A stretch of DNA of 64,000 nt, from NCBI GenBank assembly GCA_012845835.1, contig JABAKD010000028.1, positions 3,628,242 to 3,692,241 of the forward strand. The letters are read 5' to 3'. The notes beneath the pieces are model-generated. The model was not told the DNA's origin and did no database searches. It worked only from the letters and a program-made list of their open reading frames with translations. The position numbers and the translations under genes are program-made. The stretch is from Undaria pinnatifida. Its lineage: Eukaryota; Sar; Phaeophyceae; Laminariales; Alariaceae. Positions 1 through 10,230 of the stretch are shown piece by piece; position 1 is the first letter of the stretch, and every line of letters begins with the position of its first letter.

Positions 1-379
1 CATTGCCGCCGTCAACGCACGGACCTGAATTTGTGTTTTTTCGTACTTTGATCTTCTGAGCATCAGTTTTAACAATGGTAGCGAACACACGCATTAACAT
101 GCATTCATTGAGTCGGCAAGCTTAACAGTGAAACAAGACACCAAGCACGACGAAATTTGTCGCTGCACAAGCTTTAAGTTAAGGGGTAAGCCCAGGGTAG
201 GATGTAAGAAAGATATTAGCATTTTGCAGACGCGACTTCCATTCATGGGGGGTGTTAAGTAGTACCTGGTAGGCATCAATAGTCTATTCTCGTGATAAAT
301 ATTCAATGGCAACTACAACAGTACAGCTAGTCAACGCTCAGCAGCATAGAGTACTGCAAAATAAGCAGAAGTATCGTAG

Positions 380-625
380 TCAGTGTTATGCGATCGGTAT
401 ACCTAAGCAGTAGTACGCACGAGCAATGCGGTGTAATTAGATACGCGGCGCCATGACATACGTAAAAGCAGTGTTAAGATAATATGACGTTTGGTTGACT
501 GTGGGGCCGTTGACGTAACTAAGCTTCCACGAACAAATATCAGGGAACGTTGCCGTAGGTATTGTAGACCACGAGCAAGCCTCAGGGAACATTGCTGTTG
601 GTAGGTCAGGCAACAAACCGTAGGC
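380..625 (+). repeat. Decayed LTR fragment of the copia family found at 21.8-25.4 kb
   Basis: The reverse complement of this stretch matches the middle of both LTRs of the copia element further right (about 22130-22340 and 24930-25150). Shared words include CCTGAGGCTTGCTCGTGG and GAGCAATGCGGT. It lies in the opposite orientation to that element, so the LTR sense strand is plus here. No internal retroelement sequence is recognisable beside it, which fits a solo LTR or fragment. The flanks (1-380 and 626-1395) hold only short unsupported reading frames; I recognise nothing else there. Confidence 0.7.
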
Positions 626-1395
626 TAACACTCTATGTTGCCGCAGATTTGATTTGGTCGAGGACGGTGTACAAGAGCGCACATCTTTTTCACTCTCCTC
701 TCCTGTGTTCTCCCTCTTATTTCTACCTTCTTCTTCTGCCGTTCTTGCCCACAAGCGGCTGCTGTCAACATGAAGCATCTTCTTTGAGTTCCACCCGCCA
801 GCAAGGTAGTTTGACCACTACCAACGCAAGCCTGTGCTACCACTTGTCAACGGTATTCCAGCCGAATACCGAACAGGCAATCTCGTACTTATGGAGGTTA
901 CACACGATCCCCCCCCGGATCTAGATACTATCATGCATGGTGTAGCAGAAGCTGGCTTAGTGCGCGCCTCTCAGTGGCTACGAGAGAACATGCAGCATAC
1001 ATGGCCACCCCTTTGCTGGCCCTGGATGCTTGGTTGAGTCAAAACATCTAAAAACGCACTCGAAACGTCTCCTCGTGGCCAGGCTGTAGGGTCAGTCTGC
1101 GTGGGCTCGGATTTATCCGATCGAAACATTATGAAGCTCGGAATCGGATTCACGCAAGAAACGGCAGAAGTAAGTAGTCCACTGTTAGTCTGTATCGATC
1201 TCTTGGCATTACTTTACCTTCTACACGCGCAGACTATGTGTTGCGTAATAACGGTTTTTACTCTATATGGGATATTGAATCGAACAAGTCGAAGTGCTGC
1301 ACTGCCCTACCCGGAGCATGGGTGCCAGCGAATCCCGGCACCCTTGCGGAGCCCTTGTAAATATATACGCGGATATGAATATAGTACTGTAGTTT

Positions 1396-1770
1396 CCTTT
1401 GTTCGGTTTTCTTCTACTTTCTCGGGATGTTTTCAGTAGTGTGATCGACGTTGAAGCACACGCTGCAAAGGTTTGGAGCATGGCACACATAATAACGATA
1501 ATGATGATAATAACAACAATAACAACAACAATAAAAACAACAACAACAACAACAATAACAATAACAACAACAACAATAACAATAACAATGACAATAACAA
1601 TAACAATAACAATAACAATAACAATAACAATAACAATAACAATAACAATAACGATAACAATAACAATAACAATAACAATAACAATAACAATAACAATAGC
1701 AATAGCAATAACAATAACAATAACAATAACAATAACAATAACAATAACAACAACAGCAACAGCAACAGCA
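1396..1770 (+). repeat. Dispersed repeat ending in an (AACAAT)n microsatellite
   Basis: About 100 bp of unique sequence (ending around GTGTGATCGACGTTGA and a run ACACATAATAAC) leads straight into roughly 250 bp of AAC/AACAAT hexanucleotide repeat. The same unique sequence precedes the (AAC)n array at 20.0 kb. The shared flank suggests that a transposed unit carries the microsatellite as its tail. Long reading frames here (poly-Asn, poly-Thr, poly-Leu, poly-Val) are repeat artefacts. Confidence 0.8.
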
Positions 1771-1776
1771 AAAAAA

Positions 1777-2190
1777 ATAGCGGGTGGACCGGCGAAAGCG
1801 GGGGGTGCGGCGACAGCGGGGGGAGCGGGGAAAGGGGATAGTCTGGCACCCTCGTTAGCAGGCCGGGGGGGGGGTAGGTGGGGGGCGGGCAAGAGAAGCC
1901 GGGGGACCCCGAGTGGGGGAGCGGGGGGAGCGGGGGGGGTGGAGACAACAGAGGTAGTGGGGGGAGCGAGAAGAGCTGGAGAAGCGGAGAGGGCAAGGCG
2001 GACGGGGGGGTCGAGGGGAGGTGGAGAGGGCGGGGGTTCTGGGGACAGGTACAAGAAGCAAATCTAGCAGGGAGGGGAAGGGTATAGGGAGGGTAAAGGA
2101 GAGCGGAAACCGGAGGGACGCAAACTAGTAGTGGAGGGAGGTGAGGAGGGAGAGGAGCGAGCCAAAGAAATAGAGCGAGAGGAGGAGCAA
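1777..2190 (+). repeat. G-rich polypurine block
   Basis: About 400 bp with extreme strand asymmetry. The plus strand is almost entirely G and A with many runs of four or more G and very few C or T. It directly follows an A-rich microsatellite. Such tracts can form G-quadruplexes or R-loops; that is general knowledge and nothing here shows function. No convincing coding sequence. Confidence 0.75.
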
Positions 2191-2495
2191 TGAATGACAA
2201 AGGGCCTAGGATACCAAACGGAAAGGCGTCAGCAGGCGGATCTCCCAAGTGCCGGGGACGAGAACGGGGAACGGGACGCGCCCCCGTGCCTTCCTTGGCG
2301 ACACCGCCCGCAGGAGGAATGGCGTACAGGGTCTGCGGTGCAACGCTTCAGCTCGGGTACCGGGTGGTACGTTTCCAATGTGGGCGAGGGTGCCACGTGC
2401 TCCACGCTCGTTGTGTAGTTGAGGCCCTTGCGAGAGGCGCAGCACCGGCACCACTCCTCTGCCCTGCAGTCAACTGCGGAGCCCTGCATCCATGA
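2190..2495 (+). pseudogene. RING-like Cys/His finger of the retroelement
   Basis: A 101-codon frame contains ordered metal ligands C49, C64, C68, H69, H72, C75, C91 and C96, with the core GCHVLHARC. The C-x3-C-H-x2-H-x2-C-x15-C-x4-C spacing resembles a RING or PHD-type cross-brace finger rather than the CCHC knuckle usual in retroelement gag proteins. It sits upstream of the RT fragments and probably belongs to the same element. Spacing is not canonical, and the frame ends at a stop at 2495 with traces continuing in other frames. Zinc binding and any role (nucleic acid binding, ubiquitin-ligase-like) are inference. Confidence 0.5.
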
Positions 2496-3317
2496 CGGGA
2501 TGCACTGGAGGCAGCGGTCCAAGCGGACTCGGGCCTTCGTACTCGGGCCGCGCGTGATGGGAGGGGGGACCAAAAGCGGCGAGGATCTACGCAACAGAGA
2601 ATTTTGGTACGGATGAGACCAGAACGGTCTGGGCATAGGGCCATCGCTCGATGCCTTGGATGACCTGGGGTAACGTTTCGCAACCGGGGAAAAAAGTGAA
2701 ACCACAGTTGGCAGGGGCACACGCGCGTGGCCGTTTATGTGCTTGGCATCCTCAACCACGCTATAGGGGAGATCACTGGCCGAACCGGAACTCGACGACG
2801 CCGACCTCGCTGCTGCGGGCGATTAAGTTGTGGTACCCGATGCCAGCTCTGCTCCACTTGTCGGACGGCCAGATCAAGAGGCGACAGAGATTGACGTTGG
2901 TGGAGAACGGGGGCACATTGCTCCTGCTCCCATGGCTAATAGCGTACACCGAGAGAGACAACGGTATGCTGCCCAGGAAGCTTCGGAGAAGGTAAATCTT
3001 GAACGAGCGTCGTCGGCGTGTTGCCACGTGAGAGGGGTGAGAAGGGACAAAGTGGCAGCACTCAACCTTCTGGCAGAGCCACGATCATCGGGAAACGAGG
3101 AGACGTGGGAACACACTGGTGGCAAAGTTCTCCCCGAATACCACGCCGCCATGTTCGCGGCGACGGCTGCAGTGCGGGCGAGTGCCACCGAGGTGGAAGG
3201 TGGAAATACTCTCCCGTGGCACCCTGACGATGAGTACACCTCCGATGTGCTCTTCGACGTCATCAGCTCCCGCAGTGCCCTCTCAGGCCCCGGAAAGGAC
3301 GATCAACGAGCTTCCAC

Positions 3318-4021
3318 ATGCAATCTACCATCCACACCGACATCGAGAGGGCGAAGTTCGGAAGGGGCATGACAGCCTTCTGGCGGAGAATCGTCAGCGA
3401 GCCGGACGCGTTTCTGCCAGAGTTCTGGCTGCTCTCCTTACAGTCGAGCGTCACAGCGTTGTGGGAAAAAATCTGGCCGGTTTGCGTGGGCGTGACATGG
3501 ACGACGGTCATCACTGCAGAGGCTATGCGACAGTGGCGGTGCCGCGGTTAGAGGAGATACACCAAAACGTGACGTAGTGTGGAGTCGCCGTATCTGGCGG
3601 AGTGAAGCATGTGGGATTGAGAGCCAGGACGATACACGAGACGGGCAACTGGCTCGTTCTCGTCGACTGTTCCAACGTCTTCAACACCGTCCAAAGGACG
3701 GCGGGGCTTGAAGAGGAGGCATGCCAGCACTAGCACCGTTGGTGGCCAAGTGCCACGGCGCACGACCCGCCGACATGTTTTCCGGGTGGACTTGGGGGAG
3801 ATCTGAACGATTGCTTGCTCCAACGGTGTCCATCAACGGGACCCCATTGGGCCGGCAATGTTCTACCTGGCATTGCGACCGGGGCTAAAGCGATTTCGAC
3901 CGGAATTCAAGGAAGAAGGAGTGGAAGCCTTCGCGTACATGGACGATGTCTCTCTCGGCCTTATGGGGATTACGGCCAACACGGTTAGAGCATTCGCCGT
4001 CCTTCGGCTTGGGCTGTTAAA
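3318..4021 (+). pseudogene. Reverse transcriptase core fragments
   Basis: The frame at 3318-3551 reads into the N-terminal RT side (a Trp-rich LPEFW segment). A second frame near 3575-3720 carries DCSNVFNTV at about 3660-3690, matching RT motif A (catalytic Asp followed by the aromatic). A third frame starting near 3858 contains AYMDD at 3933-3947, RT motif C with both catalytic aspartates. Motif B (the QG..SP region) falls in a badly broken stretch around 3780-3860. At least two frameshifts separate A from C, so no active enzyme can be made. The YMDD form, rather than the YADD or FADD common in LINEs, is notable. Confidence 0.8.
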
Positions 4022-4038
4022 TATATCACATCGGCATT

Positions 4039-5408
4039 GTGACCAACCAACACAGTGGCAATACCGCTCACGCCCCGATTGCGGAGGAAATCCTGCTGCA
4101 GGACAGCGTCGACGTCCGTAGTGCAGACGAAGGAGGGGTGACGGTGGTGAGTGTCCCGATCGGCACGGAAAAAGCAATGGAGGTAAGGAGGGATGGAGTC
4201 ACGGACCGCTTTGGGCGCTGTCTCGTTAATATGCCCGACAAAACAGCAGCGGCCCTCATCGCCGTCGAATCCCTCGGGCAGACTACGAGCTACCTCGAAA
4301 GGACTCTGGACCCAGGGCTGTTCCTCGAAACATGTAGCAGGGCAGAAAACGGGACGCAGTGGGCGTACGGCAAAGTCCTGGACCTGTCAGGAGCGATGCA
4401 CGGTCTTTTTGCAGGAGGGGTACCCGGATAGTCAGCTGATTCTTAAACCTTACCAGCAGGCCCAAGCACGTTTTTCTGCGGGAGCGAGGGGGTTAGGGCT
4501 GCCGCCTACAGAATCCAGGCGAATGTCTGCCTCAATTGGGAACAGGGTGGGGATCCTGCCGGAAGTTCTAGCTAACCTCAAAGGCCCGTTAGGTGAGATA
4601 GTGAAGCGGGGGCTCCCGGAATCGAGCATCATTGCTCAGCTAGGAGGTAGCTTGCGGGAGGTCCGAGATGCATGGGGGGTGACGAAGAAGGCGATGCCTG
4701 GCATCGTTTCTGAATATATCGTGGAATGGGGTCTAGGTGCAGAGGGGGACCTGGTCCCAAGGCCCCCAGAGGCCGACATGCTAGCTTCGCATGATGCCGT
4801 AACCACCAATTCCCGGAAAGCCCAACATATGTTGGGTAAGCTGGTGAAGCAGGGTCGACACGCTGCACGCAATGCTTCGCTAGAGGAGCTACCGGACACG
4901 CCACGCCCCCCCAGACCAGACGACCCGCTTGGGGGGGACGAGACCAAGGCCTTCGCCAAGGCTCGTTATAGTAGTCTACGGGGGGCAGGCGTCACGGCAT
5001 TCCTCCGGGTGAGGCCAACGGACTCACTCCGTGTCATACCCGCAGCAGAGTTCGTGAGCATGGGGAGGCGATCATGGAGACCGAGGAGCACGTGGCAGTG
5101 GGTTGTAGCCCCTGCTTCAATGCACTCAACGTGGACACCCACCACTCACGCATCGTTCGCAGAGCAGGAGCGCAGGTAAATCAGCACCGACCTCCTCTCC
5201 CCGCGATCTCCCGTACGTTGAATCGGCTGGGAATTCGACACAAAGTGGAGAGCGGCAAACCGTTCACTGCGGACCGGAACCTGCGGACGGACATAGTCGT
5301 TAGGTCTCCGGGACACTTCGAATAAGGGGTACAGGGACAAGTCTATGCTGCTGGACGTCACCCATGCTGACCCTCAAGCGCGGGTACACCGAGTCAAACC
5401 CATGTGCT
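4039..5408 (+). pseudogene. C-terminal region of the retroelement protein
   Basis: Fragments at 4039-4431, 4193-5179 and 5074-5408 follow one another through frame changes and share a consistent Ala/Gly/Arg/Pro-rich style. The longest is rich in helix-forming residues (around GPLGEIVKRGLPESS and EYIVEWGLGAEG). Near 5080-5160 a Cys/His remnant (EEHVAVGC, then a paired Cys and His) looks like a degenerate zinc-binding knuckle, a common feature downstream of RT in LINE proteins. The last piece, around 5333-5395, contains LLDVTHADPQARVH, resembling a restriction-enzyme-like D-containing segment, but I could not confirm an endonuclease. Confidence 0.55.
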
Positions 5409-5429
5409 AGGGGTGCAGCAGATTTTTCT

Positions 5430-5985
5430 GAGCTATCCTAACATGAGGAGGAGGTCAATATCAACATCAACATCACCCGAAATATGACTTCGAAGGCATT
5501 CGTTCATGCAATCCGACCGACCCTTCTATGCGCAGGTGTAAGGGGTCCTACTGACGACGCCATATTGGAAGGGTATTGGGCGAGGACACAGAGTGTCCCC
5601 TGCAGGTCTGCGAATTGAGCCGGTCCTCGGAGAGTACTCATTTTCTTAGCCTTAGGAGAGACGTAGCTTTATTAGGTTCCACCAGAGCCCCGGATGACTT
5701 CTGGGAACAGAGGCACGTGCCTCCGTTCTATTTCCTGACTACCCCGAATAGGAAGCGCCAACCTTATCATACGAAAACCGGCCAAAGTATCTCAACTCAG
5801 ATAATTACTGGCCTTTCGAGGCCATACCTTAACACAGGTCACACAACAAACACGCACGCACGTAAAAGGGTCCTGCTACCCGGTATAGCTCCGCACTCTT
5901 GAGGGGCTCAACCGGTCGGAAACATCAGTTAACCCAAAAAGTGCAATCCTTACCGTGAGATGACTCACCTGCGGGGAAGCAGCAA
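5430..5985. mobile_element. Insertion of about 0.55 kb inside the retroelement, containing an LTR-like repeat
   Basis: The retroelement reading frame is lost just after GGTGCAGCAGAT (about 5412-5423) and recovers at about 5990 with GATCACAACGGATCAGC in coding style (DHNGSAASTSEA). GCAGCA(G/A)(T)GAT-like sequence occurs on both sides, a possible target duplication. The insert carries, in minus orientation, a repeat whose other copy lies at 14.15 kb. The insertion is younger than the host element's coding phase. Confidence 0.55.
5575..5850 (-). repeat. LTR-like repeat, inverted relative to the 14.15-kb copy
   Basis: Read on the minus strand this starts TGTTAAGGTATGGCC and runs through CCGGGGCTCTGGTGGAA and GAGTACTCTCCGAGGACC. 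The plus-strand copy at 14153-14425 matches it almost throughout. The TGTT start is typical of LTRs. No second copy in the same orientation flanks an internal region, so both look like solo LTRs or fragments. Confidence 0.65.
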
Positions 5986-6321
5986 TGATGATCACAACGG
6001 ATCAGCTGCCTCCACCTCCGAGGCGTGCAAGCGCCAGCATTGCGCTCGTCCGGGACGCATTTCCTTCTACGAACAGAGCCACAAACTTGTCACTTTTGCC
6101 AAGCTTTAGCGGTGGAAAACTTTGAGCGTCTCGGCGGGGTAGCGGGCGGCGAATTCATCAACCAGCTGGCAGCTAGTGTCGTGGGGGGGAGGGACGGTGG
6201 GTCGATGACAAGGAAGGGAGTCGTGAAGGAACGACTGCTGCAAATCGTGTCTGTGGCTGCACAGGTCGCCACAGGCGGGGTGGGGGGGGGTTCCAACATT
6301 GTCAGGTCGCGTAAAAAATGA
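5985..6321 (+). pseudogene. Distal C-terminal end of the retroelement protein
   Basis: A frame recovers at about 5990 (SAASTSEACKRQH), shifts near 6110 and ends with ENFERLGGVAGGEF, INQLAASVVGGRDGG and VVKERLLQIVSVAAQ before a stop at 6319-6321. Style and order fit the tail of the protein encoded at 4.0-5.4 kb, displaced by the insertion. No function is assignable to this segment. Confidence 0.55.
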
Positions 6322-6439
6322 TTTTTTGTAGCGGATTTTTTTTTATTTCCTCTCTACTGCCCAGGGTATGTTTTGCGCATCTAGCCGCCTAGTATTGCCT
6401 ACGTAAAACTATCCCAATATGTTCTTGCCGACAAATATG

Positions 6440-7235
6440 CTATGAAACGCATCCATCGATGGCCATTGCCAGCCTCAATAGATTGTGACGCGTGTCCATC
6501 GATGGCCAATACCAGCCTCACTCAATACGTCTCCATGGATTGCGATGGCCATGGCCAGCCTTCTTAATAGACTGTGAAGCGAGTCCATCGATGGTCATTG
6601 CCAAAACAATATATATATACTGTGAAGCGTGCCCATCGACAGCCATCGCCAACCACGAGGGATTGTGCGAGGTGTCTATCGATAACCAGCGCCCGCCACA
6701 ATAAATTGTGCGAGGTGTTCAATTGATATTATAGTCATTCATTGCCGGTCGCCCCCGGTGGCGTATGAGGTTATCCTCGAGCCTGGAATTGTAGGTCAGT
6801 TTCGTGAGTTCGAGCCGCCCGAGTGCCTACTCGTATAAATTCGTAGAGACTTTTTCTTGTGCACAAATTGGCTTGCGGAAAACGCGAGAGCGTGAGATAG
6901 CAACACTCGATGAAAAATCGACGAGCAGTGGAATTGCTGAACCCTATGCGCGATAAAAATTGAAGGCAAGAACCGGAGGGCAGAGGGAACACGACACTTG
7001 TGACCACGACTTGTCCAGGAGGTGGAAAAAAGAACTGTAAAAAACAATTACTGTTGTAATCATCCACGCATCGATAGCCATGGTGCACCACAAGAGAATT
7101 GCGTGAAGTATCCATCGACAGACACTATGATATCCACTAAACAAAATAGACTGTGCAACCTATGCATCGATGGCCTTTGCCGGCCACAATAGATTGGGGA
7201 AGGCAAGTTACAATCGATAGACGTTATTGCTGGGA
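6440..7235. repeat. Minisatellite with TCCATCGATGGCC core, split by a SINE
   Basis: Degenerate units of about 40-60 bp share the pattern 'tgtg..gcg..tccatcgatggcc.ttgccagcc.caatagatt'. At least six units lie at 6440-6720 and about three more at 7065-7235. A SINE at 6744-7030 interrupts the array. Confidence 0.75.
6744..7030 (+). mobile_element. tRNA-derived SINE, copy 1
   Basis: The head GGTCGCCCCCGGTGGCG carries an A box TGGCGTATGAGG at 6759-6770 and a B box GTTCGAGCC at 6808-6816, both good fits to the RNA polymerase III consensus and 37 bp apart. The body (TTTTTCTTGTGCACAAATTG, then GACGAGCAGTGGAATTGCTG) and the tail (TTGTGACCACGACTTGTCC) recur in six other places in this window. Confidence 0.85.
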
Positions 7236-7279
7236 CGACAATAGACCCGGCCATTGCACCATATTTCGTTGCTATTATT

Positions 7280-7495
7280 GCAAAGAGGCCATTGTTCATG
7301 GTTTACTACTGTAGTATCTAGCGTGGATGCAAAATGGTAAGACCAACTTGCTGTACTTTTGCATGTGCCTATATGTCTCGTAGGTTGTGACCACAGAGCT
7401 CCTCTCTCTTCTATTAATAGCAGAGGCATTATCAGCACGGATACTGGTCGTCCTGCATGAACATAAGTGAGAATATCAGTTTAATTTAAAGAGCA
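7280..7495 (+). repeat. Repeat relic preceding the gypsy element, similar to 44.45-44.65 kb
   Basis: CATGTGCCTATATGTCTCGTAGGTTGTGACCACAGAGCTC and the ending ATCAGTTTAATTTAAAGAGCA align with the stretch near 44490-44635. It directly precedes gypsy protein-coding sequence and may be the end of that element's 5' LTR or leader, but no downstream partner was found at 13.3-14.6 kb. Confidence 0.4.
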
Positions 7496-7601
7496 CGCCG
7501 ACAGCGAGGCCGGATCACCACACCCGGCCTCCCCTTGTCGATTCCGCAGCCCCACCGGAAATGCTGGAATCCACGAAATCTCGTCCGCTTAGCAGTCGCG
7601 C

Positions 7602-8852
7602 TTGGGGACCGCGGTCGGCGCTGACCAAGGCCCTCCTTCGGCCTATTTTTCGGGTGCACCCGCCGATCAAAGCCCGGAGGTTTTGGCGATAGCTTCTCGC
7701 GGCGCCTCAGACCGTGCACTGCCAGAAGATGGCCCCTGCCTCGTCGGGGGTACCGTGACGCTGGACGACGTTTCTTTCACTACCGATATTGCAATACATA
7801 GCGGAGGGGACGCCATTGCGCCCTACAGATGTACGGCGCTGCTTGACACTGGCTCCCCCCAAACCTTCATCCGACGTGACGTGTTGGATCGTATGCTATC
7901 GGTAGGCGCCGCCTCATCGGCGTGCGAGCGGCCCAGCAGCCCTCGCTCCTGGGGTGGTTTTGGCGAATCCGCCCCTTTGCGGACCGCGACTCACATCCGT
8001 CTGAGCGTTCAATTCTTCCTCGAAAAAGGAAAGACGTGGTCTCTCGTGGTGTGGGCATGCATGGTCCCTCCATCGGTCATGCAGCACGCTCTCTTGCTGG
8101 ACCACGACAGCCGAATGCGCTTCAACACCCGTTCGTACCGCGCCCTGCCCCCTCGTCCCCTCGATAATCGGGTTTTGGGCGAGCTGACGTTGTCCCACCA
8201 CGCCGCAACAGGCGTAGCGGCTTATGCCGTCGACCCCGCAGTTTCGAACGGTGCTTTCCACCTTTGCTATGATGGCACTACAGGTTTCACTTTGTCGGAC
8301 GAGCCCCAACTGCTCGCGGTCAACTTGGTGCGCAGTAACGGCTCTCCTACGCTCACAAGACACTATTTTGTCGACGTATTGCCGCAGCCGGACATTCATT
8401 CGGGGCAGAAACACTTTGTTGCTTCAGGACGACAGGTGCTTCCCTTAATAGGTGTCGCGGACCTTGAGCCAAGCGACCTTGTCGGGGTTGCCAACGCCCC
8501 ACTTTTGTGCATCTCGCTCGGTGCCTTGCAACACCCCACCCAGGCTGCGGGGCCCCACCCTGGTCAGACTTCGGACAGCCAGGTCTCTACGGTCGCGAGC
8601 TCGACTGACGCGGAGGGGATAGCTCCCGCCGTGCCACCGCCCTCGCCGACGCTAATGGAACGTTTGAACTCAGTCCAGCGTTCTGCGTTTCTACGCGTCT
8701 TGGCCCGACTCCCACCGCACAGCGGGAAATCGCGTTCGACTTACATCACCCTGGCTGGGACCCCTCGGCCATTGAGCAACTGGGGGATGTGCTCTGCGAC
8801 TTTCCTGACGTGTTCTCCACCTCGAAGACGGATGTTGGGTCCTGCTCCCTGA
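7602..8852 (+). pseudogene. Gypsy aspartic protease and linker
   Basis: A 416-codon frame contains ALLDTGSPQTFI with the catalytic DTG at residues 82-84, the signature of retroviral-type aspartic proteases that cut the polyprotein. About 300 residues follow, unlike the compact 100-residue protease of many gypsy elements. They include a Pro/Ser-rich linker near residue 330. The frame leaves the coding path near 8720, where another frame (PSAIEQLGDVLCDFPDVFS) continues into the RT N-terminal region. The start Met is arbitrary because the upstream gag is missing. Confidence 0.75.
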
Positions 8853-9640
8853 TGTCCTCCTTCAATCTCGGTTCCGGAGGGCAGCGCTCCAGTCACTTTA
8901 CGGCCCCATCGCATAAACCCTATACTGGCCAAAGAAGTGGACGCGGCCCTTAACCAGTACCTCGCGGCCGGGTTGATTCAGCACTTGACCTCACCGTACT
9001 CGAGCCCGCTGGTGGTCATCCCGAAGAAATCTGGCGATGTGAGGATTACGTTGAACTACAAGAAGCTCAACCAAATTAGCAAGCTCAGCCAACTGCCGAT
9101 TCCCCGCGTGGACCAGGCCTTGGACTCCTTAGGCTCAGGTCGGGTGTTTTCCCCTGTTCGACTTGGTTTCCTCGTTCCACCAGATAACCACACAAAAGGA
9201 CATAGTTCACCTTATAGCGTTCTGCACACCCACGGGCCTCTATGAGTGGCTCGTTATGCCTCAGGGCAGCAGCGCCTCGCCTGGGTTGTTCGTCAAGGTC
9301 ATCAATGAGGTGATCAAGGGCTTGAAACAGGTGGCAGCTTACCTCGATGATGCCATCGTGTTCGATTCCGACCCGGTAGCGCATGTTCGGACGTTTCTCT
9401 CCCTCTTCGAACGCCTTCGAAAGCACAATCTCAAGCTTTCCCTCTCGAAGGCGAAATAAGACGCCACCGATGCGAACTTTCTTGGCCACTCCATTTCTCC
9501 AGCAGGCCTACGCCCAGATGCGGAAAAAATGTCGGTACTGGCCAATATGCCGATGCCCACAGACGTTAGGCAGGTGAGCGCACTCATGGGTGGTATCAAC
9601 TATTACCGCAATTTTTGCCCGACTTATCGAAGAGGCTTCG
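8720..9640 (+). pseudogene. Gypsy reverse transcriptase (broken)
   Basis: FPDVFS near 8800 is the usual start of the gypsy RT region. AGLIQHLTSPYSSPLVVIPK and RITLNYKKLNQ (8970-9075) are the finger and template-grip segments. After a frameshift near 9155 the next frame carries MPQGSSASPGLF (motif B region) and AYLDDAIVF, with catalytic YLDD at 9340-9351. A stop at 9457-9459 interrupts it, and the thumb and connection (DATDANFLGHSISPAGLRPD, then YYRNFCP) continue in the same frame until another shift near 9630. Inactive copy. Confidence 0.85.
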
Positions 9641-10230
9641 TTCGATTAACGCGCTCCTTCGGAAGAGGATTAAGTTTGCCTTCACGCCTCCCTTGGAGAA
9701 GGTGGTGCGAGAAATCTTGGCGGAGCTCACGACCCCGCCGGTCCTCGTTTTCCCTGATTGGGACGCCGTCGCCGACGGCACCCGCCCGTTTCACGTGTAC
9801 TGCGACGCCTGCATCGACGGGTTTGGAGCCGCTCTCGAACAGGAGCAGACGGACGGCTCCATAAAACCCATCGCGTACATCAGCCGAGCTACGCTCGACT
9901 CGGAAAGGCATTGGACTCCTCTCGATTTGGAGGCTGGCAGCATCGTCTGGGCTCTCAAGCGCCTCCGCGGCTACCTTTGGGGTACCAAGTTCCGAATGTT
10001 CTCAGACCACAAGGCTATGGAAAGCATAAGCAAAGTGAGGAACCACAACTCCCGGGTCCAGAGATGGCTCGAGTTCCTCACCGCATTCGATTACACCCTC
10101 GAATACCGAAACGGAAGCGCGAACGGCAACGCCGACTTCCTGTCTCGCTTGCCGGAGCCTGCCACGGAACACGACCGCAATGGTTCGACGAGTCTCTCCC
10201 CTGTTGAGGACGGTGGCATGTACCACATAA
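9615..10230 (+). pseudogene. Gypsy RNase H domain
   Basis: Within the 331-codon frame, VYCDACIDGFGAALEQ gives the first catalytic Asp (residue 64). LDLEAGSIVWALKRL supplies the Glu, MFSDHKAMESI the second Asp, and NADFLSRLPEP marks the usual end of the gypsy RNase H domain. About 1.1 kb follows (10230-11330) with Pro/Ser/Thr-rich low-complexity coding style and no recognised domain, between RNase H and integrase. The domain itself is intact over its core. Confidence 0.85.

Larger units (their letters stand above)
2194..6321 (+). mobile_element. Degenerate non-LTR-type retroelement (RT with YMDD motif)
   Basis: A string of reading-frame fragments in the same order and on the same strand gives, in turn, a Cys/His finger, reverse transcriptase motifs A and C, and a long conserved-looking C-terminal region. 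Every segment is interrupted by frameshifts or stops, so it is a dead copy. No LTRs with the same orientation flank it and no integrase is visible, which favours a LINE-like element. About 0.55 kb of foreign sequence (about 5430-5985) splits the C-terminal region. The 3' end is taken at the stop near 6321, followed by a short T-rich stretch; no clear poly(A) or target duplication was found. Confidence 0.75.

Noticed and set aside
437-778. 113-codon minus-strand frame
   Set aside because: It overlaps an LTR relic; the same short frame appears in the copia LTRs and has no domain.
1473-2248. Long frames of 220-270 codons in both strands
   Set aside because: They are poly-Asn, poly-Thr, poly-Ile/Val and poly-Leu readings of the microsatellite plus Gly/Pro-rich readings of the G-rich block.
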